A stretch of DNA of 64,000 nucleotides from Psettodes erumei. Its lineage: Eukaryota > Chordata > Actinopteri > Pleuronectiformes > Psettodidae. Of the stretch, positions 37,501 to 48,440 are shown piece by piece. Positions within the stretch are counted from its first letter, which is position 1; each line of letters starts with the position of its first letter. Below the pieces are notes generated by a model that was given only the letters and a program-made list of their open reading frames with translations, was not told the origin of the DNA and did no database searches. The stretch is taken from positions 1,684,001-1,748,000 of the forward strand of contig JAFBJZ010000438.1 in the NCBI GenBank assembly GCA_016785225.1, written 5' to 3'. A program made the translations under genes and the position numbers.

Positions 37501-39679
37501 AGCTTAAAGCTCAAAAAAGGTTTAATTTCATAGATGTTGTATTTCTTTTTTCTTATTCTTTTCCCAGGATGTGCACTGCAGTGTTATGTAAGCCTTATTT
37601 TCCACAGCTCAGTAGCAAAATGCTCCCTGATGAGCTGATTTACTTTACAGAAAATCACATTATGTTCTGGAAAATAGACACTTTACAATCTCAGACATTA
37701 TCGTTAGAAAACGTTTCCTCACATAGATGAATAGAGAAGCAAAATATTGTAATCTAATATAATGCAAGATTCATTGAATTTTAATATACTGCACTGTTCT
37801 TGTTTTGATGCTACAGGATTGCCACATAGGGTCAGGTGTCAGTGCTGCTGCAAAGCGAGAAGAGAAATGTCTCACACATTAAAATTTCTTCAAATGTACA
37901 ATTAAAAGATTGGTACAAAATTGTTAGCCTATGATTATAGAAAAATATTGCCAAAAGGCACATGATATGTTTTGTCATTCACGCTTGTAAGACACGCTGA
38001 ATTTTTTTATGTACTGGATTTGTTGCGCAGTTGTTTGATAGGTGTATTTTTAAAACAAAATGCATTAGTGTAAAAATGGGCGTAAACGCACATTGTGTGT
38101 ATTATTGATGTTGTAACATTAAAACAGGTTTGACCTGTTAGATTCTGGCAGGAAATGACCTGTACATCTGTGTTTTCATCTACTTGGCCATGTGAGACTG
38201 TGTGATTATCCCAGTATCTGTGTATGTACCATGTGTAATGTCAAGTATGTGCTCATAGGTAGAGTGTTTCCTTTGCGTATAGATACTTATAAATATCTTA
38301 TTGTTGGCATCTGTGTACTCAAGTGTCCCTGCACCAGCGTGCATCTGCATCTTTGCCTTTTTTCAAAATTTGCCTCCCCTCTATACCACAGGCAATTTAT
38401 GTATGACATGGGAGTGTGATGGCAATCGGCGGGCCCCTGGCTCAGTAATAGTATTTGTCATCTTTGAGAACAGACTGAAGGAGCACGTTCTACTGTAGGT
38501 GTATGTTACCTGACCAGCACACTCCTAAAACCCTCTCATTTACATTTAGAGTGAATGCCATACTGTCACTGAAGCTCAATTCCACTTGGACAAAGCCCCT
38601 CACAGCCTCTCTGCCTCCTACTTTGCAGAACACAAAGAGTAAACAATATTCGTTGTGATGGGGAGGCATCAGACACACTAATTTGGCGTTATGGCAAAGT
38701 CCTTACCAGAATGATAAACATTACTTTGCAGGGTGGATCGAAAAGACTAAATCGCAGCGTGTCCAAACTGCCAAAATTGAACTTTTGTTTCAATGCATTT
38801 TGAAAAGGGGAACTAGAGGGGTCCATATACTGTATTCTTAGGGTTTGAAAACCATCTAATAACAATAACCCCCAAATGGAGCCACATTAGACTATTTGAT
38901 AACATTTTGCTGTGCAGAGTTTGATCGTATAGTTGAAAAGTGGTTGCTGCTTCCATATCAGGTGCAGGGATAAAACTGAGAAGAGACAATGATCAGACAG
39001 TAAAGCAATGGGCCCAGTATAACCCAACAGAAGGTGGTAAAAAAAGATTCAGAACCCCCACCTCCACCCAACTACATACCTTTCAGAAGTTGGAACTGTG
39101 CAGGTTGAGGAAAATGTTCAATTACATTTATTTCTGTTACATGGATTGTAATGTAGATGAGAAGGAGTTTAAGGAGGATAATTACTCTTTTTTCAGTTAA
39201 AGGTAAACAAATGATACTGCAGGAAAACATCAGGTTAGTAATACACATATATTTAACATTGCTCCAATAGCTATGTATAATAGTTAATTGTTATACATTA
39301 AAAATATTTATTATACATTTCATTTGCAACTTCACAAAAGAAAGAAAGTTACTGAAACTATTAAAGATGATTTTACTTCTACGATTAGGGCCAACAAATA
39401 AACAACAACAAAAAACTGGTCAGGCAACAATATCCAGAGCTTGTTTAATTGTCACTATGCGCCAAAAGGTAAATTTAATAACTTCACTTGAAGTTAAAAA
39501 TGAAACTTCTTATCTGGCTAAATATTACTACTGATACTTAACACCTCATGGTAAAGCTGCTACAGTTCATATGTCTGTCTCTTGCACCACCTTTGTCCAG
39601 CTGCTCAGTGTCACCTGAAGTCAAATGATATAATTGTCCCTTTTTTTGTGGATCATTAAAATTTTTTTACATTTTTATT
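34584..39679. other. Gene-free unique DNA
   Basis: Contains the longest open frame of the window (35335-35835 plus, 166 codons). It is low in complexity, crosses the C11 run at 35645-35655 and a CA-rich patch, and has no recognised domain. It is judged spurious. No repeat family is recognised elsewhere in the stretch. Confidence 0.5.
35645..35655 (+). repeat. C11 homopolymer
   Basis: Eleven consecutive C, seen directly. Confidence 0.93.
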
Positions 39680-39905
39680 AGCTGCATTATTTTTGGGTTT
39701 GCAGCGATGCAGCAGAGGATCAGGGGTGATCCATCTTTGCAGCAAGCACTAATTATCCCTCTAAGAGATAATAACTGTATTTATCGTCTGAGGTGTTCAA
39801 TTTCTGAAGGGTTATTTATCAAAAACCATGCGGGATTAGAAAATCAATTCCAAGTGTCACAAATTAATTTGCAACCATCACCTTACTTGTTCCCATGAGA
39901 AAGCA
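39680..39905. promoter_or_regulatory. Candidate enhancer-like block, AT-rich with homeodomain cores
   Basis: Non-repetitive sequence with several TAATTA/AATTAAT-type cores (near 39750 and 39865), a GATAA-like core at about 39768 and a well-spaced mixed composition. It lies between AT-rich featureless flanks. No coding signature. Function is inferred from motif content only. Confidence 0.25.
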
Positions 39906-40689
39906 GGCAGCAGAAGCACCTTACTAATGTGGAGAATGCTGCTGAATTGATTTATTTTTTTCATATCTACCATATCTAATGAAGAATGCTAATATGAGGC
40001 ATGACAAAAGACTAAACATGAACCTGTTTGAAATCTGTGCTGCTCTAATTGTTTTTCACTTACTCACCTTTTTTTGGGGGAGTATGATTACTAACATGCC
40101 GACTGCTACCCTGCACATTATGAAGCTGAAGCAGGTTGAGTGTTGAAGTAGTGTTGTTATAGCCATAATGTTTATACTCTGGCAGCCAAGCACAGTGCAA
40201 AGCTTTTCCCTCATAATGTTCCTCCATTAATCTGATATGATATTCAGGCATTTTCATCTAAATCAAAGCTAAATGGATTTTGACCCACAGTGCTAAGTCT
40301 CTGTCATGTGACTGAATCCTGTAAGGTTCAGACACAGAATGTGGTAAACTGGCTGCCGCATTCAGGTTTATTAAAAGTAAAATCTGTATTTTTTTTCCTG
40401 CTGTGGCATATCGAGATAATTTGAGAAAGTAGATTTTATGGGTAATGTCATAATTGGAGTAAAGGACAGGATATATGACCTAAACTAAAAATGTACATCT
40501 GATGATGAAATGCAAATATGATACAAAGAATTACATTGTACATCATTTACCTAAGAAATGGAGATGTATTTGTTAAATGTGCCATCTTAAAGTATTGTCT
40601 CCTGCAAATTATGATATAGAACTGATTTGTTTACCCAGTTTTCTGCCTGGATTAAGCCAACATTATTTTGAGTGAAGTTTCTACATTTT
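39906..40689. other. Gene-free AT-rich DNA
   Basis: Nothing recognised apart from an exact octamer ATGCAAAT at 40510-40517. Confidence 0.5.
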
Positions 40690-40815
40690 TTCTACCTCTA
40701 CCTCAGAGAGTAGGACTATGACATCAGAGAGTGGGGTTTGCATCCTTAATCAAGACTGTGTTTGGGCTGGCGCAATAAAAACACATTGGTTAAGGTTATG
40801 GTGAGTTTAACTGAG
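40690..40815 (+). repeat. Possible fish interspersed repeat fragment
   Basis: The stretch 'taatcaagactgtgtttggg', followed by 'caataaaaacacattggtta' and 'aggttatgg', resembles a fish repeat that reads like 'aaaatcaacactgtgtttg', 'gcaataaaaacactt', 'ggttaaggtta'. The match is short and old, and the family is unnamed. Confidence 0.35.
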
Positions 40816-40894
40816 AGTTCAGGCTGCAGAAACCATTGGCATTATTCCAAAGAGACGTGGAAAAAAGTGATACAGTCATCTTTAACCACATTGT

Positions 40895-41395
40895 TAATTG
40901 GATGAGTGAGTGCCAAACACCAAGAGAACAGTACAGGCCTCAATGCTTGACCCCTGGGTAGTGAGAGAACCTGGTGGCTCTTTTCTGTGGTGCATTTTTT
41001 GGCATGGTTTGGGTCCATTTGTCCTATTAGAGGGAACTATCTGCAAATCAATCAAAAGTTGTTTTGAGTGATCGTCTTCATTCTGTGATAAAACATTGCT
41101 TCCTGATGGGAATGGTCTCCTTCAGGATGACATTGCCCCCATTGATAGCGAACAAGGGATCCTTGTATGGTTTGAAGAGTATGAAAGTGATGTGAATCAT
41201 AGGCTGTGGCCTTCACAGTGGATAGAGTGTAGATCTCAACCCAAAACATCAACAGGATGCTTTGGACCAACTTGTTAGACAGTGGTCAGAGATTTGCAGA
41301 ATCAATGCCAAGGTGCATTGAAGTGGTTCTGGCTGCATGTGGTGGTCCAAGACCTTTCTAAGACAATTTATGTTGGTTTTTCATTTAATTTGTAA
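40895..41395 (+). pseudogene. Tc1/mariner-type transposase relic (DDE domain)
   Basis: Across frames the conceptual translation gives 'PQCLTPG' and 'ERTWWLFSVV'. It then gives 'GNGLLQDDIAP' (the aspartate-bearing motif of the DDE catalytic core), 'WFEEYESDVNHRLWPSQW' and, after a gap, 'FGPTC' and 'VRDLQNQCQGALKWFWLHVV'. In intact elements this order is WW.G..FW.G.GPLV, then the D motif, then WP..SPDLNPIE. Here the 'SPDLNPIEH' part is scrambled and deleted, and stops interrupt the frame, so the copy is dead. It sits 45 bp from a LINE fragment on the opposite strand. Confidence 0.75.
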
Positions 41396-41439
41396 GCACA
41401 TCTGCTCATGTATGTGTGAAGAAGGGGGCAGGGTGATAC

Positions 41440-41765
41440 TACCTGTATGGTGAGCTGGGTTAAGGGGCATTGGCAGCGGATTGGATCTATTGTTCAGTCT
41501 GATGCGCTGAGGATAAAAGCTGTCCACCACCCTAGAGGTCCTGCATTTCAAACTTCAGCATCTCCTGCCAGTAGGCATGAATGTGAAAAATAATGTGCTG
41601 AGAGGGTGGAGGATGTTCTTTGGGCTCTTCGATGGTAGATGTCACACAGAGGTGGTAGGGGTGCCCCGACAATCTTCTCAACAGTCGTTACCACACTCAG
41701 TCATTTGTGGTCCATGGCTATTCCCATTGCACACAGTGGTGCAGCTGGTTATGCAGCTGTTAGGG
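41440..41765 (-). mobile_element. LINE 3' fragment (RT C-terminus), same type as 9911-11341
   Basis: On the minus strand the broken frames give 'ITSCTTVCNGNS', 'LSVVTTVEKIVGAPLPPLCD' and 'SLKCRTSRVVDSFYPQ', the C-terminal RT signature of Rex1/L2-like fish LINEs. At least two frameshifts and stops are present. Only the last roughly 100 codons remain. A 2.5-unit TTAGGG-like run at 41759-41774 lies at its edge and is not a telomere. Confidence 0.8.
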
Positions 41766-42444
41766 TTAGGGTTTGTGTTTTCTTGACCAGCACACTAATT
41801 TTTCCACTACTACTAGGTATGCGCCAAGTAATACTAGGTACATCTGATCATAACCCAAAATACATTTACTATCTCCTGCTTTTACTATGACCAAATAAAA
41901 ATAACTGAGTGGGTGAACACATAATTCTAACTGTGTGTATTGAGCTCCCTTTTTTCATGTCTGTTATTCACCACTTTAACAAAGTTAAACCTGTCTCCAT
42001 TTACTGCAAAGTGATATTATCTAGCCCTCAGACATTATTGAATTTGTTTGTTTGCACCTGTTTGTTGCCTGCAGAGCAAACATCAGAATGTGTACGATGT
42101 GTTCGTCAATTCTGATTCATAGACAAAAGAGACCCCCGGTCCTGAGATGAATGGATAATTTGTTTATATTACTGCTTGAAGCAGTTTCTTTGAATTAGTG
42201 TTTTACTCAATAAACACTGCAGAGTGGGAAAAAGTGCCACTTTCTTCTTTACTGTGGTAATGGGTTGAAAAGACAACATCTGTCAAATGATCCTGTGAAA
42301 AATCTATTCTCTGAGGGAACAAAAGCCCCTCAAATCAAAGGAGAGAAACACTCCATGTAATGGAGAAAATAGATTGGAAATTTAAGGGCATGCACAATAC
42401 AATTTACAGTGGACAAATGAGTAACAAACAAGCATTGCACATAC
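41766..42444. other. Gene-free DNA between transposon relics
   Basis: No recognised element. It could hold decayed flanks of the neighbouring transposons. Confidence 0.4.
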
Positions 42445-42770
42445 TCTGATTAGCTAAGACATTAGGACCAGTTTGGGCACTCTGAATGGTCTGTGGCTCC
42501 ACAAGGCAGTATGCGGCACAGGCACTGCTGTTGTGATACATTTCTCCCATAACATCATTCAAATTTTTTGCCACTCTTGCAGCAGTAACCCTTCTTTTGT
42601 TTCCGACTGTACGGGAAAACCTTTGCTGCCCATGCATTTATATGATTTTCTTGTTTGCAGTTTGTCCCCCCTTGGATCACTGTCCCTTCTTGGACCACTG
42701 TTGGTGGACGCTCACCACTGCTGACCTGGAGCACACCACCACAGGCCTTGATGTTTTGGTGATGTTTTGA
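42445..42770 (-). pseudogene. Tc1/mariner-type transposase relic (N-terminal helix-turn-helix region)
   Basis: Minus-strand frames give 'GNKRRVTAARVAKNLND' (second helix-turn-helix of Tc1-like transposases). After a frameshift they give 'ITTAVPVPHTALWSHRPFRV' and 'PKLVLMS', corresponding to the usual '.S..TVRR.L...G..SRRPVRVPLL' that leads into the DDE domain. The upstream part at 42650-42760 contains the matching 'TVVQEGTVIQGG'-like section. The catalytic part is missing. Orientation is opposite to the relic at 40895-41395, so the two are separate insertions. Confidence 0.62.
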
Positions 42771-45066
42771 GCGTCCAACATATTGAATGGTGTCTCATAA
42801 ATCCCAGACCTTCTCCTGCACTGCCATTACAAGATAATCTGTGTTCATCTGTGTATAAAACTAGATAGATTTCCGCAGTTTTCCCACAAAAATGGCTCTT
42901 TTGAGAGAGTGTTTGACAGATGCCCTTATTTCTACACCACTGGCATAGCTGTACAGCCTCGCAGGCTTCATTATTCTATACTACAACCCTGCCAAGTCTC
43001 TGGCATATAGCCTCACACTGCATCTGAGATAGCCTTTGTGATTTCTGCAGTTTATGTGACATGAATAAAAAAATATTGTGTACAGCCTACAGAGGACAGC
43101 TGAATAGGATGTAAGGTTGTCTTGCTTGGGCAGGGGTAACAACAGACCAGAGGGATACACGGTGTATTTTTAAAATCGAAGTCCTACCGCTGGCTTTTCC
43201 GTCAAAGCCAGAGGAGGATAGTACAATCCAACTACCCCCACCACCACCACCACCATCAAACACACATACACACACACCGTCTGTGTGTCTTGGAAAGAGC
43301 TGTGCAGCTTTCAAAGCTCAGCATGAGAGCATCTGATATTCATAGAAGGGGAGAGGAGGAGAAAGTGAAACACCAGCAGGGGCACTGCCTTACGCGTGAT
43401 ATTACATTGTAATTATGATTTGGATGCAGGCACTGAGAAAGCACTTGGGGCGCACAACAAATTTACAAAAATACACACACGCACAGGAAGATGAAACTTC
43501 ATACTACCCATGCCCACATCATCACAGGAGTAAGGTGGGATCAGGCGCAGCACACACAGATACAAATGTAGTATAATTATGCACCTGATATCTGTGTCTA
43601 TCTCTGATATCTATAGCCAGGCAGGTAGACAGGCAAGAAAGACAGAGCAGGAGAGATATATGAACTACCCACTAATTTTCTCAAAGAAAAAAGAAATGAC
43701 AGATTTTTAGTCCTTTGGGTTGCACCTTGGAAACATGCCAGCAGAATTTCAAATTTGATTTGTAAAGCCTTGTTTTTTTTTTCTTCTAATGAAAAATGAA
43801 AACCAAGACTCTCAAGCAGCAGAGGACGACACAAATGCAAAGAGCGATTTGGACATATTAATATTTCAAAGAAACAAACACATACATATGTAGAAATCAC
43901 AAAAGTGCTGTAATGCATTTTGAAAACATTCCTACGGGATTTTTGATTCGATTAGTAAAGGTTTGGAGTAGAGACCGAGAGAGAGAAAGAAAGAGCTGTC
44001 AGGCAGCTATGCTGGCACATCTTCTCTGCCTCTTTTATCAAAGATAAGTAGTATTGATTTACTTTGAGGCTGTAAAAAGTATTCGTCTTAAGAGCTGACA
44101 TTTAATAATCTCCACCTAATCCATGTTTTGCCGGGAGCCCCTTGAGATGCTGGCGAGTCCTCTATTGTTCTCCTGTTCTCTCCTGCACCTACTGTATGTC
44201 TAATGAAGCAGAGTGACGCTGTTAACCCCCACTGGCTCTTAGCTATATATACAAAAACAGAGAGGTGCAGTGTTTATCTGATGAAGGCTGAAAGAAGGCA
44301 GCAACTTTTGGTCAAATAACCTTTGTTTGAGTCACTGCAGTGTGATAAAAAAGAAGATGTCCTGTGGTTTTCCTCATTTTTTACCATGTGAGTTTGTGTG
44401 TGTTCTGTGTGTTTAGGGGAAAGTATAGCCCATTCCCCACACTGCAGCAGCCCAAGTGCCAAAAAGAGAGATGAGATGAAAACTGAAATTGGGACCAACT
44501 GGTACGCAAATACCTTCTATATGCAAATGACTAAACCATAGACAAAACTGTACTTTGTATTTTTATCATCATTTGGGTAAGATGGTATTTTGTTAAATTT
44601 TGATTAATTTTTCCAGACAAAATTTCATTCATGTTCGTGTGCACACCCTTTTTAGCACTATTTTCAGTGTTTACAGTTTAAAGCTGGCATGTGTATTTTT
44701 GTATTTGCTTTCTGTATAAGGAGATGTGGTGAGACACCGAAAACATTCCATATTCTGTGGTTGCAGATGGTGTAAATATTTTGATAAATGAAATTTGAAA
44801 CATATCTGGTGGGGTATACCTGTCCAGTTGACATTGCCTCTGTCGTCATCACTGCAGTAAATGACACTTTTGTGTTCAAGTGTCCTCTTTGAGAACATTC
44901 TTACTTTGTGAAGAAGTTGCACAGATGTACTAATGTGGCAGTCAATACTCATACATTTTTGTTGCAGTATGAATGTGTAAACACTGGAGCATTACTTACT
45001 TACTATTTTTTTAATTCAACATTAACAAACAATTTATTTATTATTAACAACAATGTATTGTTGTTA
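42771..45066. other. Gene-free unique DNA with small simple repeats
   Basis: A (CCA)n/(CA)n patch lies at 43228-43277 and a GA-rich patch at 43975-43996. An exact octamer ATGCAAAT is at 44521-44528. No gene or further repeat family is recognised. The block 43900-44180 is repeat-free and may be constrained. Confidence 0.45.
43228..43277 (+). repeat. (CCA)n and (CA)n simple-repeat patch
   Basis: Five or more CCA units, then CA-rich sequence, seen directly. Confidence 0.85.
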
Positions 45067-45488
45067 GGCCAGTTACACCAAAGATTTGTGACGAGATGAA
45101 AGCATTTTGAACATTGAAGGGGGAGTTGCATTGTCTCGCCTTGGCTGATTGTGTCGCCAGCGATTTAACTTGTGAAGTTGCAACTGCCGGTTTTAGAACA
45201 GTAGGCACATCTTCTGTTTCAACAGCCGATTAGCTCCAAGTAAAAACAGCGGATCAGATACAGATAACAGTCAGCTGTTCAAGATGGCAGAGTTTTAGAC
45301 AGAGAAAGGAGAGGATCAGCTAATCAGTTCCCGGCCATTGCCGTTTCATCAATATGTTAACTGCAACTGCTGCCACTAACTCACCTATTAATTAGACCTA
45401 CCAAGACTGTAGCAGATTGTGTTTCAGAATGTTGCAAATAGTTGCAACTTTCAGCTCAGCTTGTTGCGAATCTTTGGTACAAACTGGC
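45067..45488. mobile_element. MITE-like non-autonomous DNA transposon with terminal inverted repeats
   Basis: The left end 'ggccagttacaccaaagatt' is mirrored by the right end, whose reverse complement starts 'agccagtttgtaccaaagat'. Pairing continues inward with small gaps ('tgtgacgagatgaaa' against 'cgcaacaagctgagctgaaa'). The element is about 422 bp, has no open frame of note and is rich in 'gttgcaac' motifs. These features fit a MITE. The superfamily is undecided (Harbinger/ISL2EU-like is possible). A target-site duplication is not clear: TTA precedes the left end and TTC follows the right end. Confidence 0.72.
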
Positions 45489-46279
45489 TTTCAGACAGCA
45501 GCATTTCCACTGACCCTATGAGGTCAGTGTGTGAAACCTCAATAATAAAAATGAGAAGAGCATGATTCAAGCTTAGAGTAGTTTGTCTATTCTAGTCAAT
45601 TCTGAAAAATGAAAATAAATGCTTGGTATATTTTTATGATACTTGAAGGAAGTTCTTGTTGGGTAGGTATCCATCACTTAATTTTAATTCCCAGAGAGAC
45701 CTCATTTAATGCAATATTGCTTTAATCAAAATCACATAGGGAGAGTTTGTTTTTTACATAATGACCCCAAAGTCATTAAATCACTTGGAGCCTAAGGCCA
45801 AACCTAGAAACAAAGCTATAGACTGACAACCAACATGATGATCAACACAGAAGGAGGGAAGGATAATGACAAATCTATATTCCTGCTGTCAGATCTGACC
45901 CCAGCAGATCATGACAGAGCGGGGTACGGTATGTTTCCTTTTAAATTCCACAGCGAGGCGTCTGAAAAGCAGAGCACACGCTGATAACTCAGAATCAAAT
46001 CGTGCCGAGTGCTTGCGTACTGTTAGATTTGCCCCCACATTGTGGGTATTAATGAGACCTCATTATATTTGTATCACATTTCATTTAATGTCATGATTAA
46101 GATTTGTGTGGGCTCCAGCACTGTTGATTGGGAGCCAATCTAACAGTATGAAATGGGATTTCACTGACTGAAAGCCCTGCAGTTGTTGGGGCAACCTGTA
46201 TGCCAATGTCAGATTTTTGATAGTTTGATATAAAAAGACAGTGTTTGGTTTTTATATTAAACTAACATGCAGTGTGTCT
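45489..46279. other. Gene-free DNA
   Basis: No gene or repeat family recognised. The part 45990-46200 is non-repetitive with TAAT cores. Confidence 0.45.
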
Positions 46280-46560
46280 CTGCAAGGAGATGATTGTTAA
46301 GATAGTGACTATGGACTCCACCAACACAAAAGGAAATGGGGGGGGTAAAGCCCTGGATGTCACACCGGGTGTGTTTGTACATATTGGCGTTCGACTAAAG
46401 GGCCCGAATAATGGTTTCTGTGCGGGGACTGTAAATTCCAGGCTCAGCTCCTGTCCATTAGCGGGGCTCTGCTTTTTCCCAGTTGCCCTCGGTGCCCGGC
46501 ATCTCAGTGGAGGTGCTCTGAAACGCAACATACCAAATGAGATGTGACTTGTGCCGCCAT
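46280..46560. other. Repeat-free GC-richer block; weak candidate conserved element
   Basis: Balanced unique sequence with several CpGs and a G7 run, open on both strands for about 90 codons without a recognised protein. It is a candidate for comparative alignment only. Confidence 0.22.
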
Positions 46561-46708
46561 ACTGTTCTATTTATACTGGATGGGACGACATTGAGGGAGA
46601 GATGCAAAAAAGCGCTCACCTGCTGCTTGATGAGGTCTGGTTGCTCTCCAAGCCCATGGAGGAGGCTGTGTAATTTTCAGTCTCACATCTATGGGTGTAA
46701 GGGAGACA
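46561..46708. other. Gene-free DNA
   Basis: Nothing recognised. The minus-strand 145-codon frame across 46567-47004 is produced by the neighbouring microsatellite and has no domain. Confidence 0.5.
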
Positions 46709-46715
46709 CCCCCCC

Positions 46716-46746
<31 letters not shown>
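46709..46746 (+). repeat. C10 followed by (AC)14 microsatellite
   Basis: Ten C followed by about fourteen AC units, seen directly. Confidence 0.96.
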
Positions 46747-48079
46747 CACCCCTTGCAGCCATCCTCGCCCACCTTCCCCCAAAGGCAAAGAAAAACAGTA
46801 CATAATTGCCTGGTGTGAAATTTTCTCACAGTCAGTGTCTCTGCCACACTTTGTGTGGGTGTCACAGGAATCATATCTGACTGTGGTTTTGAGGACATGC
46901 AACAAGACACCTGTTTTGATGCTTCTTGTATCTGAGGTGCTCTCCCAGGGGTAAAGGAGCAATTCTAAAATTAATGGTTTTTCTGTTTGATTTTCTCTCT
47001 TCACAAAGACAACAGGTAACAGCCCAAAACAGGTTTTGACTTTGAATAGATGTTGAAACTATAGCCTGGGCTTTTGAAAATCTGTGGGCCCTAACTGAGA
47101 GCAATAAAGTCTAGGCCTATATTTATTAAGCTGCCAAACTGCTGAATTTCTTACTGTTCAAAACACTCCAGAGCTCACGTAGGAGAAGAAGTAGAGAAGA
47201 AGAGTAGATTATTGATGGCTGCAGAACATAAAAAAGAGGTGAGCAGAGAAATGTTTTGGAATGATTGTACAAAATGTCACTGGTCATGATGGCTATTGTG
47301 TTAGTTGAAGCCATGTGTGTATTTCAGAATAGGGCAGGCTTAGCCCATACTACTTGCATTTCATTTAAACATTTGGCAGATTGTTGCACATCTGCCTTTT
47401 CTGTTTTCGAATTAGTCAGTTGTGCAGGCAACAAGAATAATGCTGGCATTGATTTGGTGTGCAGTCATTTCCCATGCAACTGCATTGTCTGCACTTGTCA
47501 GTGTGGAACTAATTTCTCTGTATCTTATAATCTTTTTGATGTATTACCAGAAGCGGAATATCTTTTCTGCTCAGGTTGGCTTTGCAATTTTTATACCTAT
47601 TATATTATGATTAGATTATCCTTATTATATTATTGACTACTCATGGAGATACTAACAATTTTAAAACAATTAGATATTCTATATTTATTTTAATAATTCA
47701 TAATATGGCAAACATAGTTAAATCCTTGTCTTTGATTGGATATTTCCACTCAGAGATTGTGATGATTTAGAGGTTGCTCTCATAGGGTTTCTACACTTAA
47801 AGTAAGCGTAAATAGCTTGTCAAATTGCACAGATTCACACAACACAGTCAATTTTTATTCCTAGGTTGGCTGTTGAGAATGTTCTTCAGTGTAGGTCTTC
47901 CTCTAAGTTTGATAAATACAGGCTGTGGTCAAGCTTGCTTCAGTATCCCCATCATTTTGTAAAATGAAGATTTTTTTCTGTTCAAAACAAATGCTGCTCC
48001 AGTAGGGATTCTCCCCTGCCATAAAATATCGATTTCAGTGGGAATTTCTTCTCATGCCTTGAAGTAATGTGAAAATTTC
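46747..48079. other. Gene-free AT-rich DNA
   Basis: The plus-strand frame 47265-47636 (123 codons) is Cys-rich but matches no family and lies in AT-rich DNA. No repeat recognised. Confidence 0.5.
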
Positions 48080-48440
48080 AAGCTCTTGTCAGTTTTTGGC
48101 GAACTGCACCCTCCTGCATGTGGCAAAAAGCCTCCATCACTCAGGCCTCATTTGGCCAATGCCCTTGTAACTTCAATAAATGCCAGATATTGGGAAGAAG
48201 GGGAAAGAAGTAGGGTTGAGGGAGCAATGTTTAAGAGCGAGGTTGCAGCAGGATTAATGATCAGAGCAGCAAACTTGGCTTTTGCTTGCATCAGGTAATC
48301 AATGGCTTTGAGCAAGGCAGACGTGCCGGCTCGGTGCAGGGGCTCTACTAGAGCTGCAAGAGCCGAGACTAACCTCCTCTCATTTCTCAACAAGACAGAG
48401 AGCCCCTCTCTGCCAGTCTGACAAGGTGAAACTCTGTGGA
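48080..48440. other. Repeat-free block; weak candidate conserved element
   Basis: Mixed-composition unique sequence containing a GGATTAATGATC homeodomain-like core near 48250 and a GC-richer right half. No coding signature. Confidence 0.22.

Noticed and set aside
41759..41774. TTAGGG-like telomeric repeat
   Set aside because: Only about 2.5 units, at the edge of a LINE fragment. Too short for an interstitial telomere.
43370..43395. CTCF-like site (ccagcaggggcactg)
   Set aside because: One base short of the core consensus. Not supportable without ChIP data.
46567..47004. 145-codon open frame, minus strand
   Set aside because: Created by the (AC)n/C10 microsatellite, which gives a Cys-Val repeat. 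No family resemblance.
47265..47636. Cys-rich 123-codon frame
   Set aside because: Cysteine spacing follows no known pattern, the region is AT-rich, and there is no signal peptide or splice context that I can defend.
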